This document shows, piece by piece, positions 1-8,941 of a stretch of DNA of 30,015 bases. The stretch spans positions 1 to 30,015 of IMG/VR virus record IMGVR_UViG_3300025809_000084; one strand, written 5' to 3'. Made by a program: the position numbers and the translations under genes. Positions within the stretch are counted from its first letter, which is position 1. Every line of letters starts with the position of its first letter. The notes beneath the pieces are model-generated. The model made no database searches and was not told where the DNA came from. It saw only the letters and a program-made list of their open reading frames with translations. This DNA comes from a virus.

Positions 1-2
1 GG

Positions 3-659
3 CCTGGTAATGATTACATGGGAGCTTTTGGTTGTGATAGTTACGATATATCTGGAACTGTAGACAGAAGAGGATCAAATGGAGCTTTACATGGTTTGAC
101 TAAGTTTAACATGGATAATGTTCCATCAAATCATTTTTTCCTAGAATATATATCTAGACCTCAAACAGCTGAGATATTTTTTGAAGATGTATTGATGGCT
201 TGTGTTTTTTATGGTATGCCAATACTAGCTGAAAATAACAAACCTAGGTTATTGTATTATTTTAAACGTAGAGGTTATAGAGGTTACTCTATAAATAGAC
301 CAGATAAAAAATACAGTAAATTATCAACCACAGAAAGAGAAATAGGTGGAATACCAAACTCTAGTGAAGATATAAAGCAAGCTCACGCAGCTGCTATAGA
401 ATCTTACATAGAACACCACGTTGGTTTAAAAGATGATGGTAACTATGGTGATGTTTATTTTCAAAGAACTCTTGAGGATTGGGCTAAATTCAATATAAAC
501 AATAGAACATCTCACGATGCGTCTATAAGTTCAGGTTTAGCAATCATGGCTTGCAATAAAAATAAGTATAAACCAAATCCAACATTTAAAAGACCTTCTT
601 ATAATTTAGGTTTTAAAAGATATAATAACAAAGGTACATTGTCAAAAATAATTGAATAA
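3..659 (+). CDS. terL: Terminase large subunit, C-terminal nuclease part (5' truncated by window edge)
   Basis: The reading frame is open to the left edge, so the ATG at 18 is only an internal Met and the real start lies outside. The visible 218 or so residues look like the RNase H-fold nuclease domain of a phage terminase large subunit, the motor that cuts and packages DNA into the prohead. Candidate metal-binding acids lie in the expected order: Asp at 36-38 in a GCDSYD context, Glu at 231-233 (ILAENN), and Asp at 516-518 (SHDASISSGLAI). The ATPase half is not in the window. The stop codon directly abuts the ATG of the portal gene, which matches the usual terL-portal order and suggests coupled translation. 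Family assignment is from recognised motif layout and synteny, without a database search. Confidence 0.85.
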   Translation, partial: PGNDYMGAFGCDSYDISGTVDRRGSNGALHGLTKFNMDNVPSNHFFLEYISRPQTAEIFFEDVLMACVFYGMPILAENNKPRLLYYFKRRGYRGYSINRPDKKYSKLSTTEREIGGIPNSSEDIKQAHAAAIESYIEHHVGLKDDGNYGDVYFQRTLEDWAKFNINNRTSHDASISSGLAIMACNKNKYKPNPTFKRPSYNLGFKRYNNKGTLSKIIE

Positions 660-3074
660 ATGAAAATATATACTAATTCAAATAGCGCTTTTCCTAGTCA
701 GGTAGTACCAGACGCTGAAAAAGCTTCAAGAGAGTACGGCTCTCAAGTAGCTTCTGCTATTGAAACTGAGTGGTTTAATCAAGGTAGAACAAACGGTAAC
801 AGATACCTTACTAGTTGGAATAATTTTCATAACCTAAGACTATACGCTAGAGGAGAGCAATCTGTTCAAAAATACAAAGACGAGTTATCTATAAATGGTG
901 ATTTGTCTTATTTAAATTTAGACTGGAAGCCAGTTCCTGTTATATCTAAATTTGTTAATATAGTAGTAAATGGTATATCTAATAAAGAGTTTGAAATTAA
1001 AGCATATTCTCAAGATCCAGAGTCTGTAAAAAAACGAACAAAATATGCACAGGCTATAGCTGAAGATATGTACGCTAAAGAATTAATGCAGCAAGCAAAG
1101 CAAGCTTTGGGCATTGATGCTAAACAGTCAAAAATACCAGCTGAACAACTACCTCAAAGTAATGAGGAATTAGAACTTCACATGCAACTTTCCTACAAAC
1201 AATCAGTAGAAATAGCAGAAGAGGAAGCTATAACAACTACATTAGCTAGTAATAGATGGCCATTGACAAAAAGAAGAATAAACGAAGACTTAGTTGTTTG
1301 TGGTATTGCTTGTGCTAAAACAAGTTTTAATAAAACAAACGGTATAGTTGTTGACTATGTTGATCCAGCTAATTTAATATATTCCTATACAGAAGATCCT
1401 AACTTTGAAGATGTTTACTATGTTGGTGAAGTTAAATCTATTACAATACCTGAATTAAAAAAACAATTTCCTAGTATACCAGAAAAAGAACTTCAAAGAA
1501 TACAGGAAATGCCAGGTAATAGGCAGTACATAACAGGGTGGGGTAACTACGACAGTAACACGGTTCAAGTTATGTATTTTGAATATAAGACGTATATGAA
1601 CCAAGTGTTTAAATTAAAAAACACTGAAAATGGTTTAGAAAAAGTTATTCAAAAAACAGACGAATTTAATCCACCACCTGCTGACACGTATAACAAGGTT
1701 TCTAGAACCATAGAAGTTTTATACTCAGGTGTTAAAGTTCTTGGTACGGATATAATGTTAAAATGGGAACTTGCTGAAAATATGACAAGGCCTAATTCTG
1801 ACAACACTAAGGTTGAAATGAACTACGCTATATGCGCACCTAGAATGTATAAAGGTAGAATAGAATCTATAGTAAGTAAGATAACAGGTTTTGCTGACAT
1901 GATTCAAATAACACATTTGAAAATGCAGCAGGTCTTGTCTAGAATGGTGCCAGATGGTGTGTTTTTAGATATGGATGGGCTCGCTGAAGTTGACCTAGGT
2001 AACGGCACAAATTATAATCCAGCAGAGGCATTAAACATGTATTTTCAAACTGGTTCTATCGTTGGTAGATCTCTAACTCAAGATGGAGAGCTAAATAGAG
2101 GTAAAGTGCCTATTCAAGAATTACAATCATCAGCTGGAAGCGCTAAGTTACAAAGCTTAATAATGACTTACAATTATTATCTACAAATGATAAGAGATGT
2201 AACAGGTCTTAACGAAGCTAGAGATGGTAGTATGCAGGATAAAGACGCATTAGTAGGCATAGCAAAGATGGCTGCTAATCAATCTAATATAGCAACTAAG
2301 CACGTTAATCAAGCTAGCTTATTTCTTGCTCTTAGAATATGTGAAAACATATCTTTAAAGATGGTTGATGTACTTTCTTTTCCTTTAACTAAAAATGCTT
2401 TAATAGAGAGCATATCATTATTTAATGCTAGTACATTAGCTGAAATAGCTACACTTAATCTGCATGATTTTGGTATATTCTTAGAATTAGAACCTGATGA
2501 CGAAGCTCAAGCTCAGTTAGAGCAAAACATACAAATAGCTTTGCAAAGCGGAGGTATTGACTTAGAAGATGCTATAGATATAAGGCAAATAAAAAACCTT
2601 AAACTAGCTAATCAGTTGCTGAAGCAAAAAAGAAAAAAGAAAATAGCAAGGGAGCAAGCGCAACAACAGCAAATGATTCAAGCACAAGCACAAGCAAATG
2701 CTAAAACTACAGAAGCTGCCGCTATGGCTGAGGTTCAAAAAAACCAAGCTATGACAGAATCAAAAGTACAGGTAGAACAAGCCAAGTCACAGTTTGAAAT
2801 TCAAAGGATGCAAACAGAGATGACGGTTAAACAACAGTTAATGGCTCAAGAGTTTGAGTACCAAAAACAGTTAGCTCAAATAAAAATGGGCGTAGAGTCT
2901 GAGAAAGAAAGCAAAATAGAAGATAGAAAAGATAAAAGAGTTAAATTACAAGGAACTCAACAAAGTCAATTAATAAATCAACGACAAAACGATTCAGCTC
3001 CAGTAGATTTTGAAAGTGGAGATTCATCACAACTAGGCACGTTTGGTTTACAAAATATAATGCCGCCTAGTTAA
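660..3074 (+). CDS. Portal protein (crAss-like type, with long Gln-rich C-terminal coiled coil)
   Basis: An 804-residue protein placed directly after terL, the canonical place for the portal, the dodecameric ring at the packaging vertex. The N-terminal half carries a portal-like core, with a segment around residues 90-110 (VSKFVNIVVNGI) and a later metal- or DNA-facing helical region around residues 500-560. From about residue 653 the chain becomes a Lys/Gln/Glu-rich helical stretch of about 110 residues (KRKKKIAREQAQQQQ, then many AQAQ and QMQ steps), predicted as a coiled coil, followed by a disordered tail. Length exceeds typical podovirus portals of 500-600 residues and fits the roughly 750-800 residues I recall for crAss-like portals. 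The start is the ATG immediately after the upstream TAA, with no Shine-Dalgarno site. Confidence 0.85.
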   Translation: MKIYTNSNSAFPSQVVPDAEKASREYGSQVASAIETEWFNQGRTNGNRYLTSWNNFHNLRLYARGEQSVQKYKDELSINGDLSYLNLDWKPVPVISKFVNIVVNGISNKEFEIKAYSQDPESVKKRTKYAQAIAEDMYAKELMQQAKQALGIDAKQSKIPAEQLPQSNEELELHMQLSYKQSVEIAEEEAITTTLASNRWPLTKRRINEDLVVCGIACAKTSFNKTNGIVVDYVDPANLIYSYTEDPNFEDVYYVGEVKSITIPELKKQFPSIPEKELQRIQEMPGNRQYITGWGNYDSNTVQVMYFEYKTYMNQVFKLKNTENGLEKVIQKTDEFNPPPADTYNKVSRTIEVLYSGVKVLGTDIMLKWELAENMTRPNSDNTKVEMNYAICAPRMYKGRIESIVSKITGFADMIQITHLKMQQVLSRMVPDGVFLDMDGLAEVDLGNGTNYNPAEALNMYFQTGSIVGRSLTQDGELNRGKVPIQELQSSAGSAKLQSLIMTYNYYLQMIRDVTGLNEARDGSMQDKDALVGIAKMAANQSNIATKHVNQASLFLALRICENISLKMVDVLSFPLTKNALIESISLFNASTLAEIATLNLHDFGIFLELEPDDEAQAQLEQNIQIALQSGGIDLEDAIDIRQIKNLKLANQLLKQKRKKKIAREQAQQQQMIQAQAQANAKTTEAAAMAEVQKNQAMTESKVQVEQAKSQFEIQRMQTEMTVKQQLMAQEFEYQKQLAQIKMGVESEKESKIEDRKDKRVKLQGTQQSQLINQRQNDSAPVDFESGDSSQLGTFGLQNIMPPS

Positions 3075-3102
3075 CTATTTAATAATTATATAATATTTTA
3101 TC

Positions 3103-4329
3103 ATGTCAGAAGAAACAAAATCAAATGAGCCTATCAAGCAAGAAGGTGAGTTTAAAATTAAAAAGAAAAAACCTAAAAATTTAAGTCTACAATCTAAAGA
3201 CGAAATAACCAAGGTTGATTTAACAAAACCAGAGGCAACAGGTGATATAGCCCCAGAGGTTATAAAAGTGGAAATACCTACTGAGGCTTTAAAAAAAGAA
3301 GAAGATGCCATTCAAATCGGAGAAACAAAGAAAATGGATGTGGGCGAACAAACCGGAGATAGCTCTGGAGTGGACGAACAAGTATCAAAGCCCAGCGAGG
3401 TTGTTGAAGAAATTACCCCGATCCAAGAAATAACAAAAGAAGAGGTAAAGGAAATAGCGAAAGAAGTTAAAGAAGCGCAAAGAGATGAAAAAATCTTAGG
3501 TAAACCTTTACCAGAAAACATTGAAAAACTAGTATCTTTTATGGAAGAAACTGGTGGAACTGTACAAGACTATGTGTCTTTAAACAAAGATTATAGTTCT
3601 TATAGTCCTAAGGATGTTTTAAAAGAATATTATACAAAGGCAAAACCACATTTAGATCAAGAAGAAATTAGCTTTTTAATGGAAGATAATTTTGATTTTG
3701 ATGAAGATGTAGATGAGCCAAGAGAAATACGTAAGAAAAAACTTGCGTTTAAGGAAGAGGTTGCAAACGCAAAACAATTTCTTGAAAGTTCTAAGAGCAA
3801 ATATTACGACGAGATCAAGTTGAGACCGGGCGTTACTCAAGAACAACAAGAGGCTATTAGCTTTTACGACCAATACAAGCAGCAACAAGAAGTTGCTACA
3901 CAAGTGCACGGTGACTTTAGAGACAGAACTAAAAAACTATTCAACAACGAATTCAAAGGTTTTGAATTTGATCTTGGTGAAAAAAGATTTAGATATGGCA
4001 TTAAAGATCCGGTTAAAGTAGGTGAACTACAAGCTGATGTACAAAACTTCGTAGGTAAATATACAAACGAAGAAGGATTAATGACAGACGCTGCAGGTTA
4101 CCATAAAGCAATGTATGCTGCTATGAACGCAGATAAACTTGCTAATCATTTTTACGAACAAGGAAAAGCTGATGGTGTAAAAAGCATAATCAGTGGATCT
4201 AAAAATCCATCTAAAGACGAACCTAGGCGAGTTGCCGACGGAAATGTATTTATAAATGGATTAAAAGTTAAAGCAATTAGTGGGTTAGACTCGTCAAAAC
4301 TAAAAATTAAAACTAAAAAGTTTAACTAA
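3103..4329 (+). CDS. Scaffold-like head assembly protein
   Basis: A 408-residue, highly charged protein between portal and major capsid genes, the usual position of the scaffolding protein. The first 130 or so residues are rich in Lys, Glu, Thr and Pro and appear disordered (for example KKKKPKNLS and several EEVxEIxKEV steps). The middle is acidic and helical (MEDNFDFDEDVDEP). The C-terminal third has the YHKAMYAAMNADK and HFYEQGKADGVK pattern that I associate with scaffold C-termini of podovirus-like phages, ending in basic residues that would contact capsid protein. It lies 28 bases after portal and 15 bases before the capsid gene. Role is inferred from composition and position; a minor capsid or internal head protein is the alternative. 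Confidence 0.7.
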   Translation: MSEETKSNEPIKQEGEFKIKKKKPKNLSLQSKDEITKVDLTKPEATGDIAPEVIKVEIPTEALKKEEDAIQIGETKKMDVGEQTGDSSGVDEQVSKPSEVVEEITPIQEITKEEVKEIAKEVKEAQRDEKILGKPLPENIEKLVSFMEETGGTVQDYVSLNKDYSSYSPKDVLKEYYTKAKPHLDQEEISFLMEDNFDFDEDVDEPREIRKKKLAFKEEVANAKQFLESSKSKYYDEIKLRPGVTQEQQEAISFYDQYKQQQEVATQVHGDFRDRTKKLFNNEFKGFEFDLGEKRFRYGIKDPVKVGELQADVQNFVGKYTNEEGLMTDAAGYHKAMYAAMNADKLANHFYEQGKADGVKSIISGSKNPSKDEPRRVADGNVFINGLKVKAISGLDSSKLKIKTKKFN

Positions 4330-4344
4330 TTAAAAATTAAAATT

Positions 4345-5823
4345 ATGGCAATTGCTCCGCAATTTGGTTCAATCGTACCAAGTCAACAACAACAAACGTT
4401 GGCAAACAACTACCTAAATTTCACAGGTGGACAAAACGATTTCTCACAACAATACCTACCAGAGCTTTACGAAGCAGAGGTAGAAAGATATGGTAACAGA
4501 ACGTTATCAGGATTTTTAAGAATGGTTGGCGCTGAAATGCCAATGACATCTGATCAAGTAATTTGGTCTGAACAAAATAGATTACACATTGCTTATAACA
4601 ACTGTACTTCAGCTTCTGGAGCGGGAACAATTACAATTCCTGTTACAGCTGCAGGTGCTGCTGTGCCGGTTGTAAACGTAATTTCTCCAGGTGCAACGAT
4701 AGTTGTAATGGATCAATTCGGTGGTGAAGCAAAATGTTTTGTTAGAACTTCTGACACTCGCTTAGCAGGTGGAGGAGGTAATCCAGGACAGTTAGTTGTA
4801 GAGCCTTATGGTTTTGCTACTTTAGCTGCTGCTGGTATTGCTGACGGTGCTGGAAAAAAGATATTTGTTTACGGTTCTGATTTTCAGAAAGGAACTTCAA
4901 CTGCAAATGCAGCTGTAGGAGCAAATACTTATGCTGCTAATAATAACCCTATGGTTACTGTAGATCCTAGCTTTACTCAATTTTCAAACTCTCCAATAAT
5001 CATTAGAAGTACTTATACTATCAATGGTTCTGACACTGCTCAGATTGGATGGGTAGAAGTTGCTACTGAAGATGGAACTGGAGGATACTTATGGTATTTA
5101 AAAGCTGAATCTGAAACTCGTTTACGTTTTGAAGATTACTTAGAAATGGCAATGGTTGAAGGAGAATTAAGTGCTGGTGGACCTGCTGCATTGACAAATC
5201 AAAGTGGTGGTTCTCAAGGTTTATTCTCTGCTATCAGTCAGAGAGGTAATGTACAAACTGGATTTACAGCTGCTGCTGGATTAGATGCTTTTGATGCAAT
5301 ACTTAAAAACTTAGATACTCAAGGAGCTATTGAAGAAAACATGTTATTCTTAAACAGAGCTACTGCTCTTGATTTTGATGATATGCTTGCTTCTATCTCA
5401 GGTGGATTCGCTGGAGGTACTGCTTTTGGATTATTTGAAAATTCTGAGGAAATGGCATTAAATTTAGGTTTCTCTGGTTTCAGAAGAGGTTCTTATGACT
5501 TCTACAAAACTGACTGGAAATACTTAAACGATGCTTCTACTCGTGGAGCTATTGCTGGACCTGCATCTATTGAAGGTGTATTAGTACCAGCTGGAACTTC
5601 TACGGTATATGATCAAATCTTAGGAACAAACATTAGAAGACCATTCTTACACGTGCGTTATAGAGCTTCTCAAGCTGATGACAGACGTATGAAGTCTTGG
5701 TTAACTGGTTCTGTAGGAGGTGCTTTTACTTCATCTTTGGATGCAATGGAAGTAAACTTCTTATCAGAAAGATGTTTAGTTACACAAGCTGCGAACAACT
5801 TTGTATTGTTCAAAGGAATCTAA
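4345..5823 (+). CDS. Major capsid protein (HK97-like fold expected)
   Basis: A 492-residue protein with the composition of a major head protein: many Ala and Gly, few charged runs, and a regular codon pattern with more GGT/GGA/GCT than its neighbours, consistent with high expression. The conserved-looking N-terminal block at residues 48-66 (RYGNRTLSGFLRMVGAEMP) followed by SDQVIWSEQNRLH matches my memory of the crAss-like and related marine major capsid proteins of about 490 residues. A Gly/Ala/Val-rich segment around residues 95-160 may be an inserted beta domain. It follows the scaffold-like gene and is followed by a strong hairpin at 5838-5874. Assignment rests on motif recognition and synteny. 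Confidence 0.82.
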   Translation: MAIAPQFGSIVPSQQQQTLANNYLNFTGGQNDFSQQYLPELYEAEVERYGNRTLSGFLRMVGAEMPMTSDQVIWSEQNRLHIAYNNCTSASGAGTITIPVTAAGAAVPVVNVISPGATIVVMDQFGGEAKCFVRTSDTRLAGGGGNPGQLVVEPYGFATLAAAGIADGAGKKIFVYGSDFQKGTSTANAAVGANTYAANNNPMVTVDPSFTQFSNSPIIIRSTYTINGSDTAQIGWVEVATEDGTGGYLWYLKAESETRLRFEDYLEMAMVEGELSAGGPAALTNQSGGSQGLFSAISQRGNVQTGFTAAAGLDAFDAILKNLDTQGAIEENMLFLNRATALDFDDMLASISGGFAGGTAFGLFENSEEMALNLGFSGFRRGSYDFYKTDWKYLNDASTRGAIAGPASIEGVLVPAGTSTVYDQILGTNIRRPFLHVRYRASQADDRRMKSWLTGSVGGAFTSSLDAMEVNFLSERCLVTQAANNFVLFKGI

Positions 5824-5837
5824 GATTCAACAAATGT

Positions 5838-5874
5838 AATTCTTACCCTCGTTGTAACCACGGGGGTAACAATT
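5838..5874 (+). terminator. Stem-loop after the capsid gene, without U-tract
   Basis: A 9-bp stem (TTACCCTCG at 5843-5851 with CGGGGGTAA at 5861-5869, one G-U wobble) encloses a 9-base loop. AATT at 5838-5841 and 5871-5874 add four further pairs beyond a C/C mismatch. It starts 14 bases after the capsid stop codon. There is no T-run behind it, so it is not a classical intrinsic terminator. It could be a partial terminator or an mRNA stabilising or processing element that raises capsid expression relative to downstream genes. Confidence 0.5.
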
Positions 5875-5906
5875 ACTCTTATAAAATTATTTAATTATAT
5901 TATATT

Positions 5907-6671
5907 ATGTCAACAAAAAAACAAACTAAACCTACTGAGTGGGAAATAAAAGATAGAAATTACTATCTAACAGGTAATGAGTCACCATTGACTTATACAA
6001 TACCTAGTAAGCATACAAAAAAACATCCATTATTGTGGTTTGATGAAGCAATAGGATCTCAAAGAGAACTTAAGTACGCGACAAATCAAGCATCTGTCTT
6101 TGTAGATGAACACAAAGGAGAATCAACAATGGGTCATATAACTTTTAGAGACGGCGTTTTAGCTGTTCCAAAAGAAAAACAAAACTTACAAAAAATGTTG
6201 TCTTTATATCACCCTCTATCAGGGCATAGGTTTAAAGAACTAAAACCACAAGAAAATGCTGTTAACGAATTACAGTGGATGGAGTGGGAAATACAAGCAC
6301 TTTTAGCAGCTAGAGATATGGATATAGACCAAGCCGAGGCTGTACTGAGAGTGGAAATAGGAACTAGCATAAACAAACTAAGTTCTAAAGAAATAAAAAG
6401 AGATTTACTAATGTTTGCTAAATCAAATCCACAATTATTTATGGAGCTAGCAAATGATGAAAATGTACAATTAAGAAATTTTGGTATAAAAGCCACTGAA
6501 GCTAGAATAATAAAGTTATCACAAGATCAACGTGTATTTACTTGGGCTAGCAATGGAAGAAAATTAATGACTGTACCATTTGATGAAAATCCATATGCGG
6601 CGTTTGCTGCTTTCTTGAAGACTGATGAAGGAGTAGAAATATACAAGTCTATCGAGAAAAAGTTTAAATAA
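5907..6671 (+). CDS. Conserved-looking virion-module protein of unknown function
   Basis: A 254-residue soluble protein between the capsid gene and the first ring-like gene. I do not recognise a defined fold. The N-terminus is Lys/Thr-rich and then has an aromatic YYLTGNESPLTYTIPSKHT segment. The middle (residues 110-200) is helical and charged, and the C-terminal block (VFTWASNGRKLMTVPF, then PYAAFAAFLKTDEG) looks well folded. No signal peptide or membrane segment is visible. Similar proteins occur, as far as I recall, in marine phage structural modules. Position between capsid and neck genes suggests a head-completion, minor capsid or assembly role. It is isolated by a hairpin on each side, so its dosage may differ from its neighbours. 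Confidence 0.75.
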   Translation: MSTKKQTKPTEWEIKDRNYYLTGNESPLTYTIPSKHTKKHPLLWFDEAIGSQRELKYATNQASVFVDEHKGESTMGHITFRDGVLAVPKEKQNLQKMLSLYHPLSGHRFKELKPQENAVNELQWMEWEIQALLAARDMDIDQAEAVLRVEIGTSINKLSSKEIKRDLLMFAKSNPQLFMELANDENVQLRNFGIKATEARIIKLSQDQRVFTWASNGRKLMTVPFDENPYAAFAAFLKTDEGVEIYKSIEKKFK

Positions 6672-6681
6672 CATGTAATAC

Positions 6682-6714
6682 TAATATAGGGCTCGTTCAC
6701 TCGGGCCCATATTA
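6682..6714 (+). terminator. Stem-loop before the first ring-protein gene, without U-tract
   Basis: GGGCTCG at 6689-6695 pairs with CGGGCCC at 6702-6708 (one T-G wobble) around a 6-base loop. TAATAT at 6682-6687 pairs with ATATTA at 6709-6714 beyond one bulged A. The result is a 13-bp stem just after the stop of the 254-residue gene and 17 bases before the next ATG. No T-run follows, so attenuation, RNA processing or mRNA protection is as likely as termination. Confidence 0.5.
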
Positions 6715-6730
6715 TAATAAACAAATTAAA

Positions 6731-7663
6731 ATGGCAATAAACGTAGATCAAGTTTATAAAACAGTCTTGTTAATAATAAATAAGGAACAAAGAGGTTATC
6801 TCACGCCTAACGAGTTTAACAAGTTAGCTACTCAAGTACAGCTTGATATAGTTGACACTTACTTTGAAACTATAAACCAACAACTACGAGTGCCGCAAAA
6901 CGAAAGTGAATACGGTGACAGGTACAAAAGCGTTCAAGAAAAACTTGACGTTTTTAAAACTATAGGCTCTTGTACTTATACTGCACCAACTACAACGCAA
7001 CCAGGTTTTTTCACGACCCCAACATCTTCAGGGACAGCTACTGGAACTCAAAACTTAACAGGAATATTAAACACTATATCATATCCTTTAACAACTATAA
7101 CTCAGGCTCAGGTTGAACAAAGCCAAATTGTTGTAACTGTTAATGGTATTGTGTATACTAATTACAACATAACAGGTGGTAACTTTAATTTAACAGCAGG
7201 AGCGCTAGGTGTAGGTGTAAATATAGTTATAACATTGTATCCTTTAGATTTTTATAAGTTAGGTACTGTTATTTATAATGACGATAAAGAGGTTGAGGCT
7301 GTTCAAAGAAATGAGCTAGCTCAATTAAACCTATCTACAATAACTAAGCCTTCAACTTATTTTCCAGTTTACCTTTATGAAGGTAATAAAATAACTATAT
7401 ATCCTCAATCAATAAATTCTAGCGTACAGGCTACTTACGTTAGAAAACCAGCGGATGTTGTTTGGAATTTCACATCATCTCAGCCAGATTACACATATAT
7501 ATGGAATCCTTCTACTTCAGTTGATTTTGAATTAGATATTACAGAGCAAACAAATGTTGTTTTGCAGATCTTGCTTTACGCAGGAGTTGTAATAAAAGAC
7601 CCAAATATAGTTCAAGCTGCTGCTAGTGAAATTGCTCAAGAGGCACAAAACGAAAGAAACTAA
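6731..7663 (+). CDS. Ring/adaptor-like neck protein (crAss-like ring protein type) with inserted beta domain
   Basis: A 310-residue protein whose N-terminal helical block (INVDQVYKTVLLIINKEQR, then LTPNEFNKLATQVQLDI) and C-terminal block (YKLGTVIYNDD, KPSTYFPVYLYEGNKITIYP, then an ITEQTNVVLQILLYAGVVIKD helix) match the conserved neck or tail-stub protein of crAss-like phages as I remember it. Such proteins stack under the portal as connector rings. Between these parts, at residues about 80-174, lies a Thr/Gly/Val-rich beta segment of about 95 residues that looks inserted. The module VVTVNGIVYTNYNIT followed by a G-V-N-I-V-I-T strand resembles small phage-fibre beta repeats. The next gene starts 6 bases after the stop. 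Confidence 0.72.
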   Translation: MAINVDQVYKTVLLIINKEQRGYLTPNEFNKLATQVQLDIVDTYFETINQQLRVPQNESEYGDRYKSVQEKLDVFKTIGSCTYTAPTTTQPGFFTTPTSSGTATGTQNLTGILNTISYPLTTITQAQVEQSQIVVTVNGIVYTNYNITGGNFNLTAGALGVGVNIVITLYPLDFYKLGTVIYNDDKEVEAVQRNELAQLNLSTITKPSTYFPVYLYEGNKITIYPQSINSSVQATYVRKPADVVWNFTSSQPDYTYIWNPSTSVDFELDITEQTNVVLQILLYAGVVIKDPNIVQAAASEIAQEAQNERN

Positions 7664-7669
7664 TATATA

Positions 7670-8938
7670 ATGGCTATACAACCTACTAATAACGGATTAA
7701 TAACTGAAAATTCTCAACAGTATTATCAAGGAACACAAGACTTTAGAGGAGCTGGAACAATAACAGTTAATCAAAAGTTTGTAACAGACTTTGATTCTGA
7801 TTTAATACTAGGAAGCTCTACTAGTTGGAATCCTAGTGATCCTGATTATGGTTTAAACAATTTCAAAGTTTACACAAGCCCAAGCGGTTTAGCTGGTACT
7901 TGGAGTCAATGGGTTACGGAAATAGTGGTTACTAATGGTAAAACAATATCTTTAACTGCATCACCTTCAGCTAACGCTTTTATAGTTGTTCAGTTAACAA
8001 CACTAAGTGGTGGTAAGTATGCTAACACAGAAGCTGAAAAAGCATATGGTCAAACAGTAGAAGATAATTACGGAGGATATCAGTACGTAAAGTTAAATGA
8101 CATTGTAAGTAATTTTTTAGTAGGATACATAGGGCAAGGTAAATTAATACCAAATGCCAAGAGAACAGATGTAATATTCCACACTAAGAGAGCAATGCAA
8201 GAGTTTAGTTATGATACTTTAAAAAGTATAAAAAAAGCTGAACTAACTATACCCAACGAACTTACGTTAATATTACCTCAAGATTATGTTAACTACGTAA
8301 GTATGTCTTGGATTGATGAGCTAGGTGTTAAAAGACCTATGTACCCAGCTAACAACTTAACAACTAGTCCTTATTACACTCAAGCTCAAGATTCAGCAGG
8401 TATACCAACTCAGGATCAATGGGGTAATGACATAGAGGGAACATCTATAACACAAGAAAGATGGCACAATGCTAATACTGATTTTATTGACGGAAACTTC
8501 ACTAATGATTTCACAAATGATATGTGGGCTTACAACTGGGGTGGTTTAGGAAGTAATATTGGATCTGGTTATGGAAGAATGTACGGAATGGATCCTCAAT
8601 ACTCTCAAATGAACGGTTGGTTTAACATGAACGAAAGAGAAGGTAAAGTTTCTTTTTCAAGTAATTTAGTTGGTAAACTTATTATATTAGAATATGTGTC
8701 AGATGGATTAGCTTTTGATTTAGATAGTAGAATACCTAAGATGGCTGAAGATGCTATGTATGCTTATATATTACACGCTTTGATATCTACTAGAATAAAT
8801 CAACCAGAGTACATAGTTCAAAGACTAAGAAGAGAGAAAAGTTCTAAATTAAGAAATGCTAAAATAAGATTATCTAATATAAAACTTGACGAAATAGTTC
8901 AAGTGATGAGAGGTAAATCTAAATGGATAAAATCATAA
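7670..8938 (+). CDS. Second ring/tail-stub protein (crAss-like, gp4-like adaptor role) with N-terminal beta extension
   Basis: A 422-residue protein. From residue 137 on it carries the conserved-looking core YQYVKLNDIVSNFL, then KRTDVIFHTKRAMQEFSYDT, LILPQDYVNYVSMSWIDE and YPANNLTTSPYYTQ, which I associate with a tail-stub or ring protein next to the portal ring in crAss-like phages. The C-terminus has a long basic helical region (QRLRREKSSKLRNAKIRLSN). The first 130 or so residues are a Ser/Thr/Gly-rich beta extension that would decorate the outside of the ring. It follows the first ring-like gene by 6 bases and is followed by the muzzle-like gene after 3 bases, a layout expected for proteins assembled in equimolar rings. 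Confidence 0.72.
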   Translation: MAIQPTNNGLITENSQQYYQGTQDFRGAGTITVNQKFVTDFDSDLILGSSTSWNPSDPDYGLNNFKVYTSPSGLAGTWSQWVTEIVVTNGKTISLTASPSANAFIVVQLTTLSGGKYANTEAEKAYGQTVEDNYGGYQYVKLNDIVSNFLVGYIGQGKLIPNAKRTDVIFHTKRAMQEFSYDTLKSIKKAELTIPNELTLILPQDYVNYVSMSWIDELGVKRPMYPANNLTTSPYYTQAQDSAGIPTQDQWGNDIEGTSITQERWHNANTDFIDGNFTNDFTNDMWAYNWGGLGSNIGSGYGRMYGMDPQYSQMNGWFNMNEREGKVSFSSNLVGKLIILEYVSDGLAFDLDSRIPKMAEDAMYAYILHALISTRINQPEYIVQRLRREKSSKLRNAKIRLSNIKLDEIVQVMRGKSKWIKS

Positions 8939-8941
8939 TAC

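Noticed and set aside
3075-3311. 78-codon minus-strand frame opposite the scaffold-like gene
   Set aside because: Hydrophobic Ser/Phe/Ile composition is what the complement of Lys/Glu-rich coding sequence gives; no supporting context.
5697-5894. 65-codon plus-strand frame over the end of the capsid gene
   Set aside because: Out of frame with the capsid gene; Cys/Phe/Tyr-rich product typical of a shifted reading of AT-rich DNA.
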